Source of the DNA: Acidobacteriota bacterium
GTDB lineage: Bacteria; Acidobacteriota; Terriglobia; Bryobacterales; Bryobacteraceae
DNA length: 64,000 nucleotides
Assembly (NCBI GenBank): GCA_026394015.1
Contig: JAPKZA010000231.1
Span: 10,626-74,625 of the forward strand
Direction of reading: 5' to 3'
Both the position numbers and the translations under genes were made by a program. Within the stretch, counting starts at the first letter, position 1. Each line of letters opens with the position of its first letter. Shown here in pieces: positions 49,181-58,909 of the stretch. Below the pieces are notes generated by a model. That model was not told the origin of the DNA. It searched no databases and worked only from the letters and a program-made list of their open reading frames with translations.

Positions 49181-50826
49181 TCGCTGTATCTCTGTACGAT
49201 CGGAAGGCGGCGACCGAAGCCGAATGCCTTGGTTGTGACTTTGAGTCCAGGGGCGGCTTGCTGGCGCTTGTACTCGGTGCGGTCCACTTTGCGCGTAACG
49301 TCGCGAACAAGGGCGAGCGATAGGCTTAACTTTTCTGCGATGCGGGGCGGTGACATCATCTTCTCGACGTAGAGTTCGAGAATGGCGTCCAGCACAGGAT
49401 ATTCGGGCAGAGAGTCAGAATCCTTCTGGTCGGGACGGAGTTCGGCCGAAGGGGGTTTGGTGAAGACGGATTCGGGGATGGCGTTGTTGAGGCGGCGGTT
49501 GGCCACGCGGCAGAGTTCGTACACCTTCATTTTGGCGATGTCGCTGATGACCGAGAGGCCGCCGCACATGTCGCCGTAGAGGGTCGCGTAGCCGACGGCG
49601 GTTTCGCTCTTGTTGCCGGTGGAGAGGACGAGGGCCCCGGTCTTGTTCGACAGCGCCATTAGCGTCATGCCACGCAGGCGGGATTGGAGGTTCTCTTCGG
49701 TCAGGTCCGGAGCGGCCCCGGCGAAGGCGGGTTGCAGGGTTTCGATCATGGCGGCGTAGCCGGCGTTAATCGAAATGGTGGGGCAATGGATGCCCAGGAT
49801 TTCGGCCATGGCCTTGGCGTCGGTCAGTGAATGATCACTCGAATAAGGCCCCGGCATGGCGACTCCAGTGACGTTTTCCTTGCCCAACGCTTCCACGGCG
49901 ATGCAGGCGACGAGCGCGGAATCGATCCCGCCGGACAGGCCGAGCAGTGCCTTCCGGAAGCCGGTTTTGGCGAAGTAGTCCCGGGTGCCCAGGACGAGGG
50001 CTTCGTAGACGGCGTCGATTTCTTCCGGGTGGCTCGGACGTTGGTCTCCGGTGCCGGTGTGAAAGTTCGCGAAGATGAGATCTTCCTTGAAGCTAGGGGC
50101 GGCCGCGATGATCTTGCCGGTGGCATCCATCGCGAAGCTGGAGCCATCGAAGACGAGTTGATCGTTGCCGCCGACCTGGTTGACGTAGACAAGGGGGAGC
50201 CCGTGGCGGCGCGCCGTGGCGGCGAAGATCTGTTCCCGTTGGGCCCGTTTTCCGATGTGATACGGCGAAGCGTTGATGGAGAGAATGGCCTTAGCCCCGG
50301 CGAGCGAGAGCTCCTGGACGGGGTCGCGCTGGTACAGCCGTCGCTCCCAAAACGTCTGGTCGTTCCAGGCGTCTTCGCAGATGGTGACCGCGACCGGCGT
50401 CGCTCCGAGCGTCGCGAGTTCCTGGCTTTCCGCCGACCGGAAGTAGCGTTGCTCGTCGAAGACGTCGTAGTTCGGAAGCAGCATCTTATGCTGGCGGAAG
50501 ACTACCTTGCCACGCTGGAGCATGGCCGCCGAGTTCCACACCCGCTTGCCTTCGTTGAAATCAGCCACTTCGACCGTGCCACAGAGGATCGCGATGCGCA
50601 GCGGCGCTGATTCGACCGCGAGCCGGGCCAGTTCCGCTTCAGCCGCTTCGAGGAACGCCGGGCGTTCGAGCAGGTCCTGCGGCGGGTACCCGGTGAGGGC
50701 GAGCTCCGGGAAGACGACCGCCTCCGCGCCTCCCTCGGCCGCGCGCCGCGCATAGCGCATGATTAAGCTGGCGTTGCCGACCAAGTCGCCAACCGTAGTA
50801 TTGATCTGCCCCAAGGCAATCCGCAT
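49177..50826 (-). CDS. nadE: Glutamine-dependent NAD+ synthetase
   Basis: 549 residues of the two-domain enzyme. The nitrilase-type glutaminase has its Glu41-Lys114-Cys150 triad in VFPELALTGYPP, RQHKMLLPNY and AVTICEDAWND. The synthetase domain has the ATP-pyrophosphatase loop GLSGGIDSALVA, and LSTGNKSETAVGYATLYGD. It makes NAD+ from deamido-NAD+ with glutamine nitrogen. The C-terminus ends KAFGFGRRLPI.QRY, as is usual. It follows hspR by 23 bases and overlaps the next gene. Confidence 0.97.
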   Translation of the reverse strand: MRIALGQINTTVGDLVGNASLIMRYARRAAEGGAEAVVFPELALTGYPPQDLLERPAFLEAAEAELARLAVESAPLRIAILCGTVEVADFNEGKRVWNSAAMLQRGKVVFRQHKMLLPNYDVFDEQRYFRSAESQELATLGATPVAVTICEDAWNDQTFWERRLYQRDPVQELSLAGAKAILSINASPYHIGKRAQREQIFAATARRHGLPLVYVNQVGGNDQLVFDGSSFAMDATGKIIAAAPSFKEDLIFANFHTGTGDQRPSHPEEIDAVYEALVLGTRDYFAKTGFRKALLGLSGGIDSALVACIAVEALGKENVTGVAMPGPYSSDHSLTDAKAMAEILGIHCPTISINAGYAAMIETLQPAFAGAAPDLTEENLQSRLRGMTLMALSNKTGALVLSTGNKSETAVGYATLYGDMCGGLSVISDIAKMKVYELCRVANRRLNNAIPESVFTKPPSAELRPDQKDSDSLPEYPVLDAILELYVEKMMSPPRIAEKLSLSLALVRDVTRKVDRTEYKRQQAAPGLKVTTKAFGFGRRLPIVQRYSE

Positions 50827-50849
50827 TCAGACTTCTATTGTAGCGAGCC

Positions 50850-51284
<435 letters not shown>

Positions 51285-51300
51285 AAGCTTCGCTATTTAG

Positions 51301-52470
51301 TTATACCTTGGTCCAGAGTTCGCTTCGAGGGTCGGGCGGATACTGCTCCGCCAACTCGCGGAGAAGTTCCCGCGTTCGTTCGTCGTTAGCCGGGGGAGCT
51401 TGCAGGAAAACCTCGACGATTTGATCGCCGCGGGTCTCTTTGCGCGCGCTCGCGACACCCTTCTCCCGCAGACGGAATTTTTGCCCGTTCTGGGTGCCTT
51501 GCGGAATTTTCAAGATTGCTCGTCCATCGATCGTCGGCACCTCGATCTTGGCTCCGAGGACGGCCTCGGGCACCGTGATCGGGACTTTGATTTCGATCGT
51601 GTCCCCGTCGCGTTTGAAGAACGCGTGCTCTTCGACGCGGACCGTGATGTACAGATCGCCGGCGTCGCCGCCCATGCGACCGGCATTGCCTTTGGCGGCC
51701 ACACGGAGACGCGAGCCGCTGGCGACCCCGGCCGGAAGTCGAACTTCGACCGAGTCCATGCGCGCGGTACAGCCCTCGCCTCGGCAAGCCGGGCAAACGT
51801 TCCGCAGGCGGCCGGAGCCGTTGCAGCGGGTGCAGGTCAGGTTGAATTTCATCGCTCCAGCCGTCTGGCTGACTTGGCCGGAACCGTTGCAGTCACCGCA
51901 GGTGGCCACCGCGCCGCCGTCCGAACCGGAGCCGTTGCACGTCGTGCAGGCGTCTTGACGCGAGATGCTCAGACGGACTTGCGTGCCGCGAATCGACTGC
52001 CAGAAATCGATGTTGAGCGAGTATTCGAGGTCGGCTCCCTTCTCCGGCTGCTGCTGCTGGGCGGCTTCCCGGCCCCCGAAGAACTGCGAAAAAATATCAC
52101 TAAAGCGACCGCCGGAGTCCGCTCCGCCGCCGGTGGGATGCGGGCGGCGGCCACCCGGTTGGTTAATGAAATCGGAAAAATCGAAGCCCTCGAAGCCCAT
52201 GCCGGGTCCCCCCTGCGGCGGCGCTCCGCCCCCGGGAACGCCCGCGTCCGAGTAGAAGCCATATTGGTCGTACATCTGCCGCTTCTTCGGCTCGTTCAGA
52301 ATATCGTAGGCTTCCTGAACGGTCTTGAACTTGTCTTCGGCTGCTTTGTCGCCGGGGTTAAGGTCGGGGTGGTATTTGCGCGCTAAACGGCGATAGGCCT
52401 TCCGAATCTCGTCGTCCGTTGCTTTCTTGGCGACACCGAGGGTGCCGTAATAGTCTTTGCGTTCCGGCAT
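51301..52470 (-). CDS. dnaJ: Chaperone protein DnaJ
   Basis: 389 residues. The J domain is at 1-70 with the HPD motif in RKYHPDLNPGD. A Gly-rich region follows, then the zinc-binding domain with four repeats: CTTCNGSG, CGDCNGSG, CTRCNGSG and CPACRGEG. Two C-terminal substrate-binding domains complete a full-length type I DnaJ. It stimulates DnaK ATPase and delivers unfolded proteins. It is 58 bases downstream of dnaK. Confidence 0.97.
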   Translation of the reverse strand: MPERKDYYGTLGVAKKATDDEIRKAYRRLARKYHPDLNPGDKAAEDKFKTVQEAYDILNEPKKRQMYDQYGFYSDAGVPGGGAPPQGGPGMGFEGFDFSDFINQPGGRRPHPTGGGADSGGRFSDIFSQFFGGREAAQQQQPEKGADLEYSLNIDFWQSIRGTQVRLSISRQDACTTCNGSGSDGGAVATCGDCNGSGQVSQTAGAMKFNLTCTRCNGSGRLRNVCPACRGEGCTARMDSVEVRLPAGVASGSRLRVAAKGNAGRMGGDAGDLYITVRVEEHAFFKRDGDTIEIKVPITVPEAVLGAKIEVPTIDGRAILKIPQGTQNGQKFRLREKGVASARKETRGDQIVEVFLQAPPANDERTRELLRELAEQYPPDPRSELWTKV

Positions 52471-52528
52471 ATCGTAAACCGCCTCGGGCGCCGCCGGTCA
52501 GCGGCTCCCGAAGACGTCTCACTGATTC

Positions 52529-54445
52529 CTACTTCTTACCCTTGTCCTCGACGTCGACGAATTCGGCGTCGACCACCGAGTCCTTGGGCTGCTCCGGCTT
52601 CGCATCGGCTCCGGGAGCCGGTCCACCTTGGGCCGCGCCGCCACCGGACGGGGACTTGTACATCACCTCGGCCAGCTTGTGGCTTGCCTGCGTGAGCTTG
52701 TCGATTGCGGCGTTGATCTTGTCCGGGTCGCCATCCTGCACGGCCTTCTTGGCTTCTTCAAGGGCCGCCTCGACCGTCGCCGCTTCGGTCTCGCTGACTT
52801 TGTCGCGATGATCTTTCAGCGTCTTTTCGACCGAGAAGATCATGCCGTCAGCGCGATTTCTGGAATCGACGCTGTCGCGGCGCTTCTGGTCACCGGCCGC
52901 ATTCTCTTTGGCTTCCCGCACCATCTTCTCGACCTCTTCCTTGCTGAGGCCCGAGGAACCAGTGATCGTGATCTTCTGCTCGTTGTTGGTCGCCTTATCC
53001 TTGGCGGTGACGTGCAGAATTCCATTGGCGTCGATGTCAAAGGTCACTTCGACCTGCGGTACACCACGGGGGGCCGGCGGAATGTTGCCTAACTGGAAGA
53101 CGCCGAGTTGCCGATTGTCGACCGCCATGGCGCGGTCGCCCTGGCAAACCTTGATCTCAACCGAGGTCTGATTGTCGGAAGCGGTGGAGAACGTTTCGCT
53201 CTTCCGGGTCGGGATCGTCGTGTTGCTCTCAATGAGCTTCGTAAACACCCCGCCCAGCGTCTCGATGCCGAGCGAAAGCGGAGTGACGTCGAGAAGGAGC
53301 ACGTCCTTCACTTCGCCGCCCAGGACGCCGCCCTGGACCGCTGCGCCAATCGCCACCACTTCGTCCGGGTTCACCGAGCGGTTGGGTTCCTTGCCGAACA
53401 TGTCGCGCACGATCTGATGAATCTTCGGGATACGCGTCGAGCCGCCGACCAGCACGACCTCATCGATCTGGGCCGGCGTGAGCTTGGCGTTCTTCAACGC
53501 GCGTTCGCAAGGGGCGAGCGTGCTGCGCAGAATATCGTCGATCATCTGCTCGAAGCGGGTCCGGGTGAGCTTCATCACCAAGTGCTTCGGGCCGCTGGCG
53601 TCAGCGGTGATAAACGGCAGATTGATTTCGGTCTCCAGCGTGGTCGACAGTTCGATCTTGCCCTTCTCGGCCGCTTCCTTCAGGCGCTGCTTCGCCATGT
53701 TGTCGTTCAACAGGTCGATGCCGTTTTCCTTCTTGAACTCGGCTACGATCCACTCCATGATCCGATCGTCGATGTTGTCGCCGCCCAAGTGGGAGTCGCC
53801 ATCGGTGGACTTCACTTCGACGACGCCATCACCGACTTCCAGGATCGAGACGTCAAAGGTGCCGCCGCCGAAGTCGAATACCGCGATGGTCTCGTTCTTC
53901 TTCTTGTCGAGTCCATACGCCAACGCCGCCGCCGTCGGTTCGTTGATGATCCGCATCACTTCGAGGCCGGCAATCTGGCCGGCGTCTTTCGTGGCCTGGC
54001 GCTGCGCGTCGTTGAAATAGGCAGGGACGGTAATTACCGCTTTGGTCACCTTTTCGCCCAAGTACGACTCGGCCGCCTCTTTCAACTTGGTCAAAATCAT
54101 CGAGGAGATTTCAGGGGCCGAAAGCTTCTTGCCCTGGCTCTCGACTCGTGCGTCGCCGTTATCGCCCGGCAGGACTTTATACGGCACAAGCTTCTTCTCG
54201 GCGTCGACTTCGTCGAAACGGCGACCCATGAAGCGCTTAATGGAGTAGATGGTATTCTCGGGATTGGTGACGGCCTGCCGCTTGGCTACCTGGCCGACCA
54301 GGCGTTCGCCGCCCTTCGTAAAACCCACCACCGACGGGGTCGTCCGCGCGCCTTCCTGGTTGGGGATCACCACCGGTGACCCTGCTTCCATCACAGCCAC
54401 AACCGAGTTTGTGGTTCCTAAATCGATTCCGATGATTCTGCTCAT
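52529..54445 (-). CDS. dnaK: Chaperone protein DnaK (Hsp70)
   Basis: 638 residues from the ATG that gives [18 protein letters not shown]. The ATPase domain shows [45 protein letters not shown] and [12 protein letters not shown]. The substrate domain begins with the linker [17 protein letters not shown], and a helical lid leads to the tail [11 protein letters not shown]. All signatures are intact. It is the first gene of the dnaK-dnaJ-hspR set; its promoter lies in the 5' part of the divergent modA gene. Confidence 0.98.
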   Translation of the reverse strand: MSRIIGIDLGTTNSVVAVMEAGSPVVIPNQEGARTTPSVVGFTKGGERLVGQVAKRQAVTNPENTIYSIKRFMGRRFDEVDAEKKLVPYKVLPGDNGDARVESQGKKLSAPEISSMILTKLKEAAESYLGEKVTKAVITVPAYFNDAQRQATKDAGQIAGLEVMRIINEPTAAALAYGLDKKKNETIAVFDFGGGTFDVSILEVGDGVVEVKSTDGDSHLGGDNIDDRIMEWIVAEFKKENGIDLLNDNMAKQRLKEAAEKGKIELSTTLETEINLPFITADASGPKHLVMKLTRTRFEQMIDDILRSTLAPCERALKNAKLTPAQIDEVVLVGGSTRIPKIHQIVRDMFGKEPNRSVNPDEVVAIGAAVQGGVLGGEVKDVLLLDVTPLSLGIETLGGVFTKLIESNTTIPTRKSETFSTASDNQTSVEIKVCQGDRAMAVDNRQLGVFQLGNIPPAPRGVPQVEVTFDIDANGILHVTAKDKATNNEQKITITGSSGLSKEEVEKMVREAKENAAGDQKRRDSVDSRNRADGMIFSVEKTLKDHRDKVSETEAATVEAALEEAKKAVQDGDPDKINAAIDKLTQASHKLAEVMYKSPSGGGAAQGGPAPGADAKPEQPKDSVVDAEFVDVEDKGKK

Positions 54446-54481
54446 GATTAGATTTTCTGCCTCTTCCCTTAGTCTACTACA

Positions 54482-54510
54482 AGTATTGAATCTGCGTGTC
54501 TTGCTGTCAA
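54482..54510 (-). promoter_or_regulatory. Promoter of the dnaK operon
   Basis: On the minus strand, a perfect -35 TTGACA (54505-54510) is separated by 17 bases from AATACT (54482-54487). Transcription would begin near 54475, 30 bases before the dnaK ATG. The promoter lies inside the first codons of modA if that gene starts at 54486. Confidence 0.55.
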
Positions 54511-55178
54511 CATTAATTGCTGCCGGCGGCATGCAACTTTCCGCGCAGGCGCCGCTCGTCGCCGCCGCTTCCGACCTCGCGCCGATTCTGTCCTCCTACC
54601 TTGACGCCCGCTTCACCTTTGGCTCCTCCGGCCAATTGGCCCGCCAAATTGAAAACGGGGCCCCTTACGAACTCTTCCTGTCCGCCAACAAAGCCTACGC
54701 GGAGCAGTTGGTCGCGGCGGGCAAGGCCAAGGCGGAAGACCTTCGCCCCTACGCGACCGGTCGCTTGGCATTGTGGTCCAAGTCGGGAAGGTACAAGCGG
54801 CTCGAAGATCTTCTCGATCCGGCCGTGCGGCACATTGCGATCGCCAACCCCGCCCACGCTCCCTACGGGCAAGCGGCGCGGCAGGCGCTGGAGAAAGCTG
54901 GTTTGTGGACTCGCCTGCAGCCCAAACTCGTCTACGCGGAGTCGGTCCGCCAGACCTTACAGTTCGCCGAAAGCGGCAATGTCGACGCGACGATCACCGC
55001 TTGGTCGTTGGTCCATGAAAAGGCTGGCGTGCTGCTACCCGCGGAGTTGCACGCGCCGCTCACGCAATATGGGGCGCCGGTGGCGGGCTCGCCATCGGGA
55101 CGACGAATATTGGCTTGGCTAATCGGGCCGGAGGGCCAGAAGCGCTTAGCGGCGGGAGGACTCTTCCCCCCACCGTAA
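54486..55178 (+). CDS. modA: Molybdate-binding periplasmic protein
   Basis: 230 residues from a TTG at 54486, giving a signal peptide ([17 protein letters not shown]). The mature part has the ModA order: [55 protein letters not shown] and [12 protein letters not shown]. It binds molybdate or tungstate for ABC uptake. The usual modB and modC genes are absent from this window. No ribosome site is visible, so a later ATG at 54531 is an alternative, but it would remove most of the signal peptide. The gene is divergent from dnaK by only 40 bases. Confidence 0.85.
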   Translation: MNLRVLLSTLIAAGGMQLSAQAPLVAAASDLAPILSSYLDARFTFGSSGQLARQIENGAPYELFLSANKAYAEQLVAAGKAKAEDLRPYATGRLALWSKSGRYKRLEDLLDPAVRHIAIANPAHAPYGQAARQALEKAGLWTRLQPKLVYAESVRQTLQFAESGNVDATITAWSLVHEKAGVLLPAELHAPLTQYGAPVAGSPSGRRILAWLIGPEGQKRLAAGGLFPPP

Positions 55179-55183
55179 CGGCG

Positions 55184-56515
55184 TTAACCGGGCAACAGCT
55201 TGCTGATGTCGTTATAGAGCACGAAGGCGACAACCATCATCAAGAACACGAAACCGAGCTTGAAAACGGTTTCCTTCACGTGCAAACTCAGGTCCCGCCG
55301 CATGATCATTTCGATGGCCAACATCAGGATCGTTCCGCCATCCAGGATTGGAATCGGGAGCAGATTAAAGATGGCCAAGTTCAGGCTAACCGCGGCCATT
55401 AAACCGATAAACGGGGCCATCCCTTCTCGGGCGGCGTCTCCGCTCAGGCGGGCGATCCCGATCGGACCTTCCAGACTCTTGGCCGACATGCGGCGTTCCA
55501 CCAGGCCCTGCAGGAACTGTAGGATCAAGCCGGCGCTACGGTAGTTTTGCCGGGCGGCTTCGTTGAAGGCTTCGGCAACCGGTAGCTGTACGTAAGTCAC
55601 TCGGGCGGAAAGCTGCACGCCGAGCATGTATCGCTTATTGGGGCCATCGGCGACCACGCTCGGGGTCATTGCTACCTTTTGCGTCGCTCCATCCCGGCTG
55701 TAAGAAAGCTCAACCGGCTTGCCCTGCCCATCCCGCAGCATCTGCAGGAGCATTTGCGTCGACCGCAGCGGAACACCGTCCAAGGCAACGAGCAGATCGC
55801 CGGATTTCAGCCCGACGCGCTCCGCCTCCATCTTGGCGCTCACCCCGCCAAGTTGGATCTCGTGCTGCTCGCCCCAGCCGATCGTCCCGACGCCCGTCTG
55901 CTCGTGGAGCGCCGGAGTCAGCGTGGTCACCACCTGCTCGGTCGCCCGCTTCAAAACCACGGGTACCGGCCGATTGGCGGCTGCGATTTCGGCCAGCGTC
56001 ACATCTTCCCAGGTCGGGTCCGCGATATTGTCAAAGCGAACAATCCGATCACCCTCTTTGATCCCGGCCTTCGCGGCGACCGAGTCTTTCGCGATGAACC
56101 CAACGAAAGCAGGACCATCCGATCCGACAACCTTCGGATAGCGGTACATGAACAGGCCGGTCAATAAGGCGAGGGCGAGCAGAATGTTCATGCCCGGGCC
56201 GGCAAACGCGATGATCATCCGCTGCCACCGTGGCTTGGCTTGGAAGCTGCGCGGGTCCTCAACCATCGAATCCGGAGTCCCGTCCTCACCCGTCTGCTCG
56301 CCGGTCATCTTGACATACCCGCCAAACAGGATCAGCGAAACGCGGAAATCTGTCTCCCCCCGGCGAAAGCCGAATAGGCGCGGACCAAAGCCGAAGGAAA
56401 ACGCCTCGACGCGAACATCGAAAAACCGAGCCGCCCAAAAATGACCCAGTTCGTGAATCAGAATCATGATCCCGATGAGAACAAGAACCCACCAAATGTT
56501 TTGAAAGAGAACCAT
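55184..56515 (-). CDS. rseP: Site-2 protease RseP
   Basis: 443 residues of an intramembrane zinc metalloprotease. The first helix has the active-site HELGH (IMILIHELGHFWAARFF), a PDZ domain covers about residues 120-300 (AGIKEGDRIVRFDN), and the second metal-binding motif is in NLLPIPILDGG. It cleaves anti-sigma factors and signal peptides in the membrane. It is 12 bases downstream of dxr, a classic neighbour pair in many bacteria, and converges with modA. Confidence 0.96.
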   Translation of the reverse strand: MVLFQNIWWVLVLIGIMILIHELGHFWAARFFDVRVEAFSFGFGPRLFGFRRGETDFRVSLILFGGYVKMTGEQTGEDGTPDSMVEDPRSFQAKPRWQRMIIAFAGPGMNILLALALLTGLFMYRYPKVVGSDGPAFVGFIAKDSVAAKAGIKEGDRIVRFDNIADPTWEDVTLAEIAAANRPVPVVLKRATEQVVTTLTPALHEQTGVGTIGWGEQHEIQLGGVSAKMEAERVGLKSGDLLVALDGVPLRSTQMLLQMLRDGQGKPVELSYSRDGATQKVAMTPSVVADGPNKRYMLGVQLSARVTYVQLPVAEAFNEAARQNYRSAGLILQFLQGLVERRMSAKSLEGPIGIARLSGDAAREGMAPFIGLMAAVSLNLAIFNLLPIPILDGGTILMLAIEMIMRRDLSLHVKETVFKLGFVFLMMVVAFVLYNDISKLLPG

Positions 56516-56527
56516 ACTTCGCCTACC

Positions 56528-57697
56528 TTACAAACTTTTTCTGTCCGCGATCTCTTGGGCCGTCTTTCGGCTTGCCCGGTCAATCTCAAGTACTTCTTCG
56601 ACGGACCGTGGGGTCCGGTTGGGTACTTTTTCTAACGTCTCTTCGACGATCTCCGCAATTCCCGGAAAGGAAACACGGCCTGCTAAAAATGCTCCGACCG
56701 CAATTTCGTCGGCGGCATTCAGCGTGCAAGTAGCTGACCCACCAACGGTTTGCGCTTCGTATGCCAACCGCAAAAGCGGAAACTTCCGCAAATCCGGCGG
56801 TTCGAATTCCCACGTGCGGGCCTTCGACCAATCCATGCGGGGCACCGGCGCTGTCGAGCGCGCGGGATAGGTCAGCGCATACTGAATCGGCATGCGCATG
56901 TCGGTGGTTGAAATTTGGGCGATTACCGAACCATCGTTGTACTCCACCATGGCGTGAATCGACGACTGCGGGTGGACCACGACCTCGACCTCCGCCGGGG
57001 CGAAATCGAATAGCCAGCACGCTTCGATCACCTCGAAGCCCTTGTTCATCATCGTCGCCGAATCAATCGTGATGCGTTGGCCCATCTTCCAGGTTGGATG
57101 ATTCAAAGCCTGCGCAACGGTTACTTTTTCAAGATCTTCGCGCGGCGTCTTTCGAAACGGTCCGCCGGAGGCGGTCAAAATGAGCTTGGTCACCTCATCC
57201 CGCCGCCCCGCCCGAAGACACTGATGAGCTCCGTTGTGCTCGCTATCGACCGGAATCATCTCCGTTCCCGCCGCTCGACAGGCGTCCATGACGAGCTGCC
57301 CGCTGGCCACGAGTACCTCTTTATTGGCCAATCCGATGATCTTCCGCTGGCGAACCGCTTCGTAAGTAGCTTCCAGGCCCGCCACGCCCACGATGGCAGA
57401 CATCACAATGTCCACTTCAGGAGCGGTCGCTACGGCGACTCGCGCCTCGGCCCCAGCGTCCAGTTGGGGGACCGGCACCCCGGCGGCAACCAGTTTTTCG
57501 TGCAGTTGATCTCGCAACGAAGTGGTGGCCACTACGGCGACGCTCGGCGCGAACTCTCGAATCTGGTCAACCAGAAGGTCGAGATTGCTCCCCGCCACGA
57601 GGGAATATACCGAAAAGCTGTCCCGTCGGTGACGGACAACGTCAAGGGTGCTGGTTCCGATCGAGCCAGTCGATCCAAGTAGGGTCAGTGTCTTCAT
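56528..57697 (-). CDS. dxr: 1-Deoxy-D-xylulose 5-phosphate reductoisomerase
   Basis: 389 residues. The start at 57697 gives MKTLTLLGSTGSIGTSTL with the NADPH loop GSTGSIG; a GTG ten codons upstream is also open. The signatures ANKEVLVASGQLVMD, PVDSEHNGAHQCL (acidic metal ligands), and NHPTWKMGQRITIDSATM with NKGFEVIEA are all there. It makes MEP, the first committed step of isoprenoid synthesis. A long structured leader precedes it (separate entry), and rseP follows. Confidence 0.96.
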   Translation of the reverse strand: MKTLTLLGSTGSIGTSTLDVVRHRRDSFSVYSLVAGSNLDLLVDQIREFAPSVAVVATTSLRDQLHEKLVAAGVPVPQLDAGAEARVAVATAPEVDIVMSAIVGVAGLEATYEAVRQRKIIGLANKEVLVASGQLVMDACRAAGTEMIPVDSEHNGAHQCLRAGRRDEVTKLILTASGGPFRKTPREDLEKVTVAQALNHPTWKMGQRITIDSATMMNKGFEVIEACWLFDFAPAEVEVVVHPQSSIHAMVEYNDGSVIAQISTTDMRMPIQYALTYPARSTAPVPRMDWSKARTWEFEPPDLRKFPLLRLAYEAQTVGGSATCTLNAADEIAVGAFLAGRVSFPGIAEIVEETLEKVPNRTPRSVEEVLEIDRASRKTAQEIADRKSL

Positions 57698-57750
57698 CCG
57701 ATCAGACAAGCCTATGGTATCACTCACTTTGATACTTGTTGGGGAGAAGA

Positions 57751-57799
57751 GAAGCAGCCTGGGGTAGGGAACCCCGAAGGGCGACGGGAGGGATGCTTC
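57751..57799 (-). promoter_or_regulatory. Potential RNA hairpin in the dxr leader
   Basis: On the transcript of the minus strand, GAAGCA and TGCTTC form a perfect 6-base outer stem (57794-57799 with 57751-57756), enclosing a GGGGT/ACCCC stem (57761-57765 with 57771-57775). The element lies 54 bases before the dxr start. It does not match a riboswitch I know. It could be a structured leader or a chance GC-rich fold. Confidence 0.35.
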
Positions 57800-57859
57800 A
57801 GGGGTCTATATTGAGGTTAGTCTCGCTTTGGTGGGAGTTGCCCCCCCGTCTTACTTTCA

Positions 57860-57888
57860 ATAGTAATCTATGATTTTTGGAATCGCAA
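57860..57888 (-). promoter_or_regulatory. Promoter upstream of dxr
   Basis: TTGCGA (57883-57888) and TACTAT (57860-57865) on the minus strand are separated by exactly 17 bases, in an AT-rich patch unlike its GC-rich surroundings. Transcription would begin near 57853, giving a leader of about 155 bases before dxr. Confidence 0.55.
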
Positions 57889-57920
57889 GACTTTTTTTGT
57901 GAAAAATTGAAGAATCGGGA

Positions 57921-58600
57921 TCACCTCGCGGCCCTGCCCCTCACTTCCACCCCGGCGATTTCCTCTAACCCCATCATTATAAGCCAGATATCCTCGTCAC
58001 CGACCCCGTGAGGGATCGCGTCCTGGAGGAGCGAATGAGTTAAGGAAGTTAAAGAAAGAGGCACTCCGGTCGTTTTTGCGGAGTCCAGCAGGAGCCCGAT
58101 ATCCTTGTGCATCCATTTTACGGGAAAATTTGTGGAGAACTCGCGACGGAACACGGAGGTTGCCTGAAAGGAAATCAATCCGCTACGGGCGGCAGAGTTG
58201 CTCAGGATTACGACCATGAGCTCGGGCTCGACTCCGGCCTTGGTCGCCAGCACAATCCCCCAGTACCATCCGATCGTCGAAGGCCGCGGCCGGTTCGATA
58301 GGATCAGGTTCCGGGTCAGCTTGGCGTTCCTGCCAAAACGCGGGCTGCCGCAATAACCGGACTACTTTCCCACCGGCTAAGAATATGGCTTCACGGATCT
58401 GCTTTCCGCTCCGGGTTTGGATCCAATGCAACGAGCGTCGAGAACAGAAACCCCTCCCCGAAGCAACATTCCGAAGCGGAGCGGAATTCGGCTGGTGCCA
58501 CCGTCGACCGATTCCGACATGGTGGCCCGCGTCAAGAAGATACCCGGCCATGGGGAACCCATGATGCCCAATCCGAGACAACCGGTTTCGCCAAAACCCG
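57921..58600 (-). pseudogene. Decayed 3-hydroxyisobutyrate / 6-phosphogluconate dehydrogenase-like gene
   Basis: Two pieces of one NAD-binding dehydrogenase survive in different frames. The N-terminal Rossmann segment is readable as CLGLGIMGSP in one frame and then MAGYLLDAGHHVG in the next. After a gap that lacks most of the first domain, NLILSN and then GIVLATKAGVEPELMVVIL lead to an intact C-terminal domain (AARSGLISFQATSVF, TNFPVKWMHKDIGLLLDSA, the latter with the catalytic-type Lys) to a normal stop. A functional protein would be about 290 residues; this locus could encode at most its last 110 intact. Frameshift plus deletion is clear. Confidence 0.75.
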
Positions 58601-58612
58601 GCTATCGGTTCG

Positions 58613-58810
58613 TTAACGGAGGTTGCCGAGCAGCCGCAAAACCACCAAATCGGAGGGTTGAAAGGTCGTCGACGGAATCATCTGTTGCTCTTCTTCACCA
58701 TGAACGATGTGGGTTCTGACGAGGGATCGGAATTGTTCGATCGAAACACCGAGGGATTCTGCCGCCTCGGACTCGGAATAATAAGACTTCGACGCTCTGG
58801 TGGCTAGCAT
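58613..58810 (-). CDS. Small helix-turn-helix-like protein
   Basis: 65 residues. The segment YYSESEAAESLGVSIEQFRS resembles the first helix-turn-helix of MerR or excisionase-type DNA-binding proteins, and it is followed by TTFQPSDLVVLRLL. The ATG has GGAA nine bases upstream. It may be a small regulator. It ends just before the decayed dehydrogenase gene and begins 100 bases from the NIDO/He_PIG gene's stop. The function is not known. Confidence 0.6.
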   Translation of the reverse strand: MLATRASKSYYSESEAAESLGVSIEQFRSLVRTHIVHGEEEQQMIPSTTFQPSDLVVLRLLGNLR

Positions 58811-58909
58811 TGCTGTGGTTCCTTGCCGCTTTGGTATAACCCATTGTAAAGAGGAAGCGGCGCAGGCCCAATCAGCAAGAGTCCCTAGATAGGAGTGGTT
58901 TTCTCCTGA

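Noticed and set aside
54446-54480. HspR operator (HAIR-type repeat) before dnaK
   Set aside because: Only a weak CTTAGT...ACAAG symmetry is present; it does not match the known CTTGAGT-N7-ACTCAAG pattern.
54249-54485. N-terminal extension of modA to 309 residues
   Set aside because: It lies antisense to the conserved N-terminus of dnaK and has no ModA similarity.
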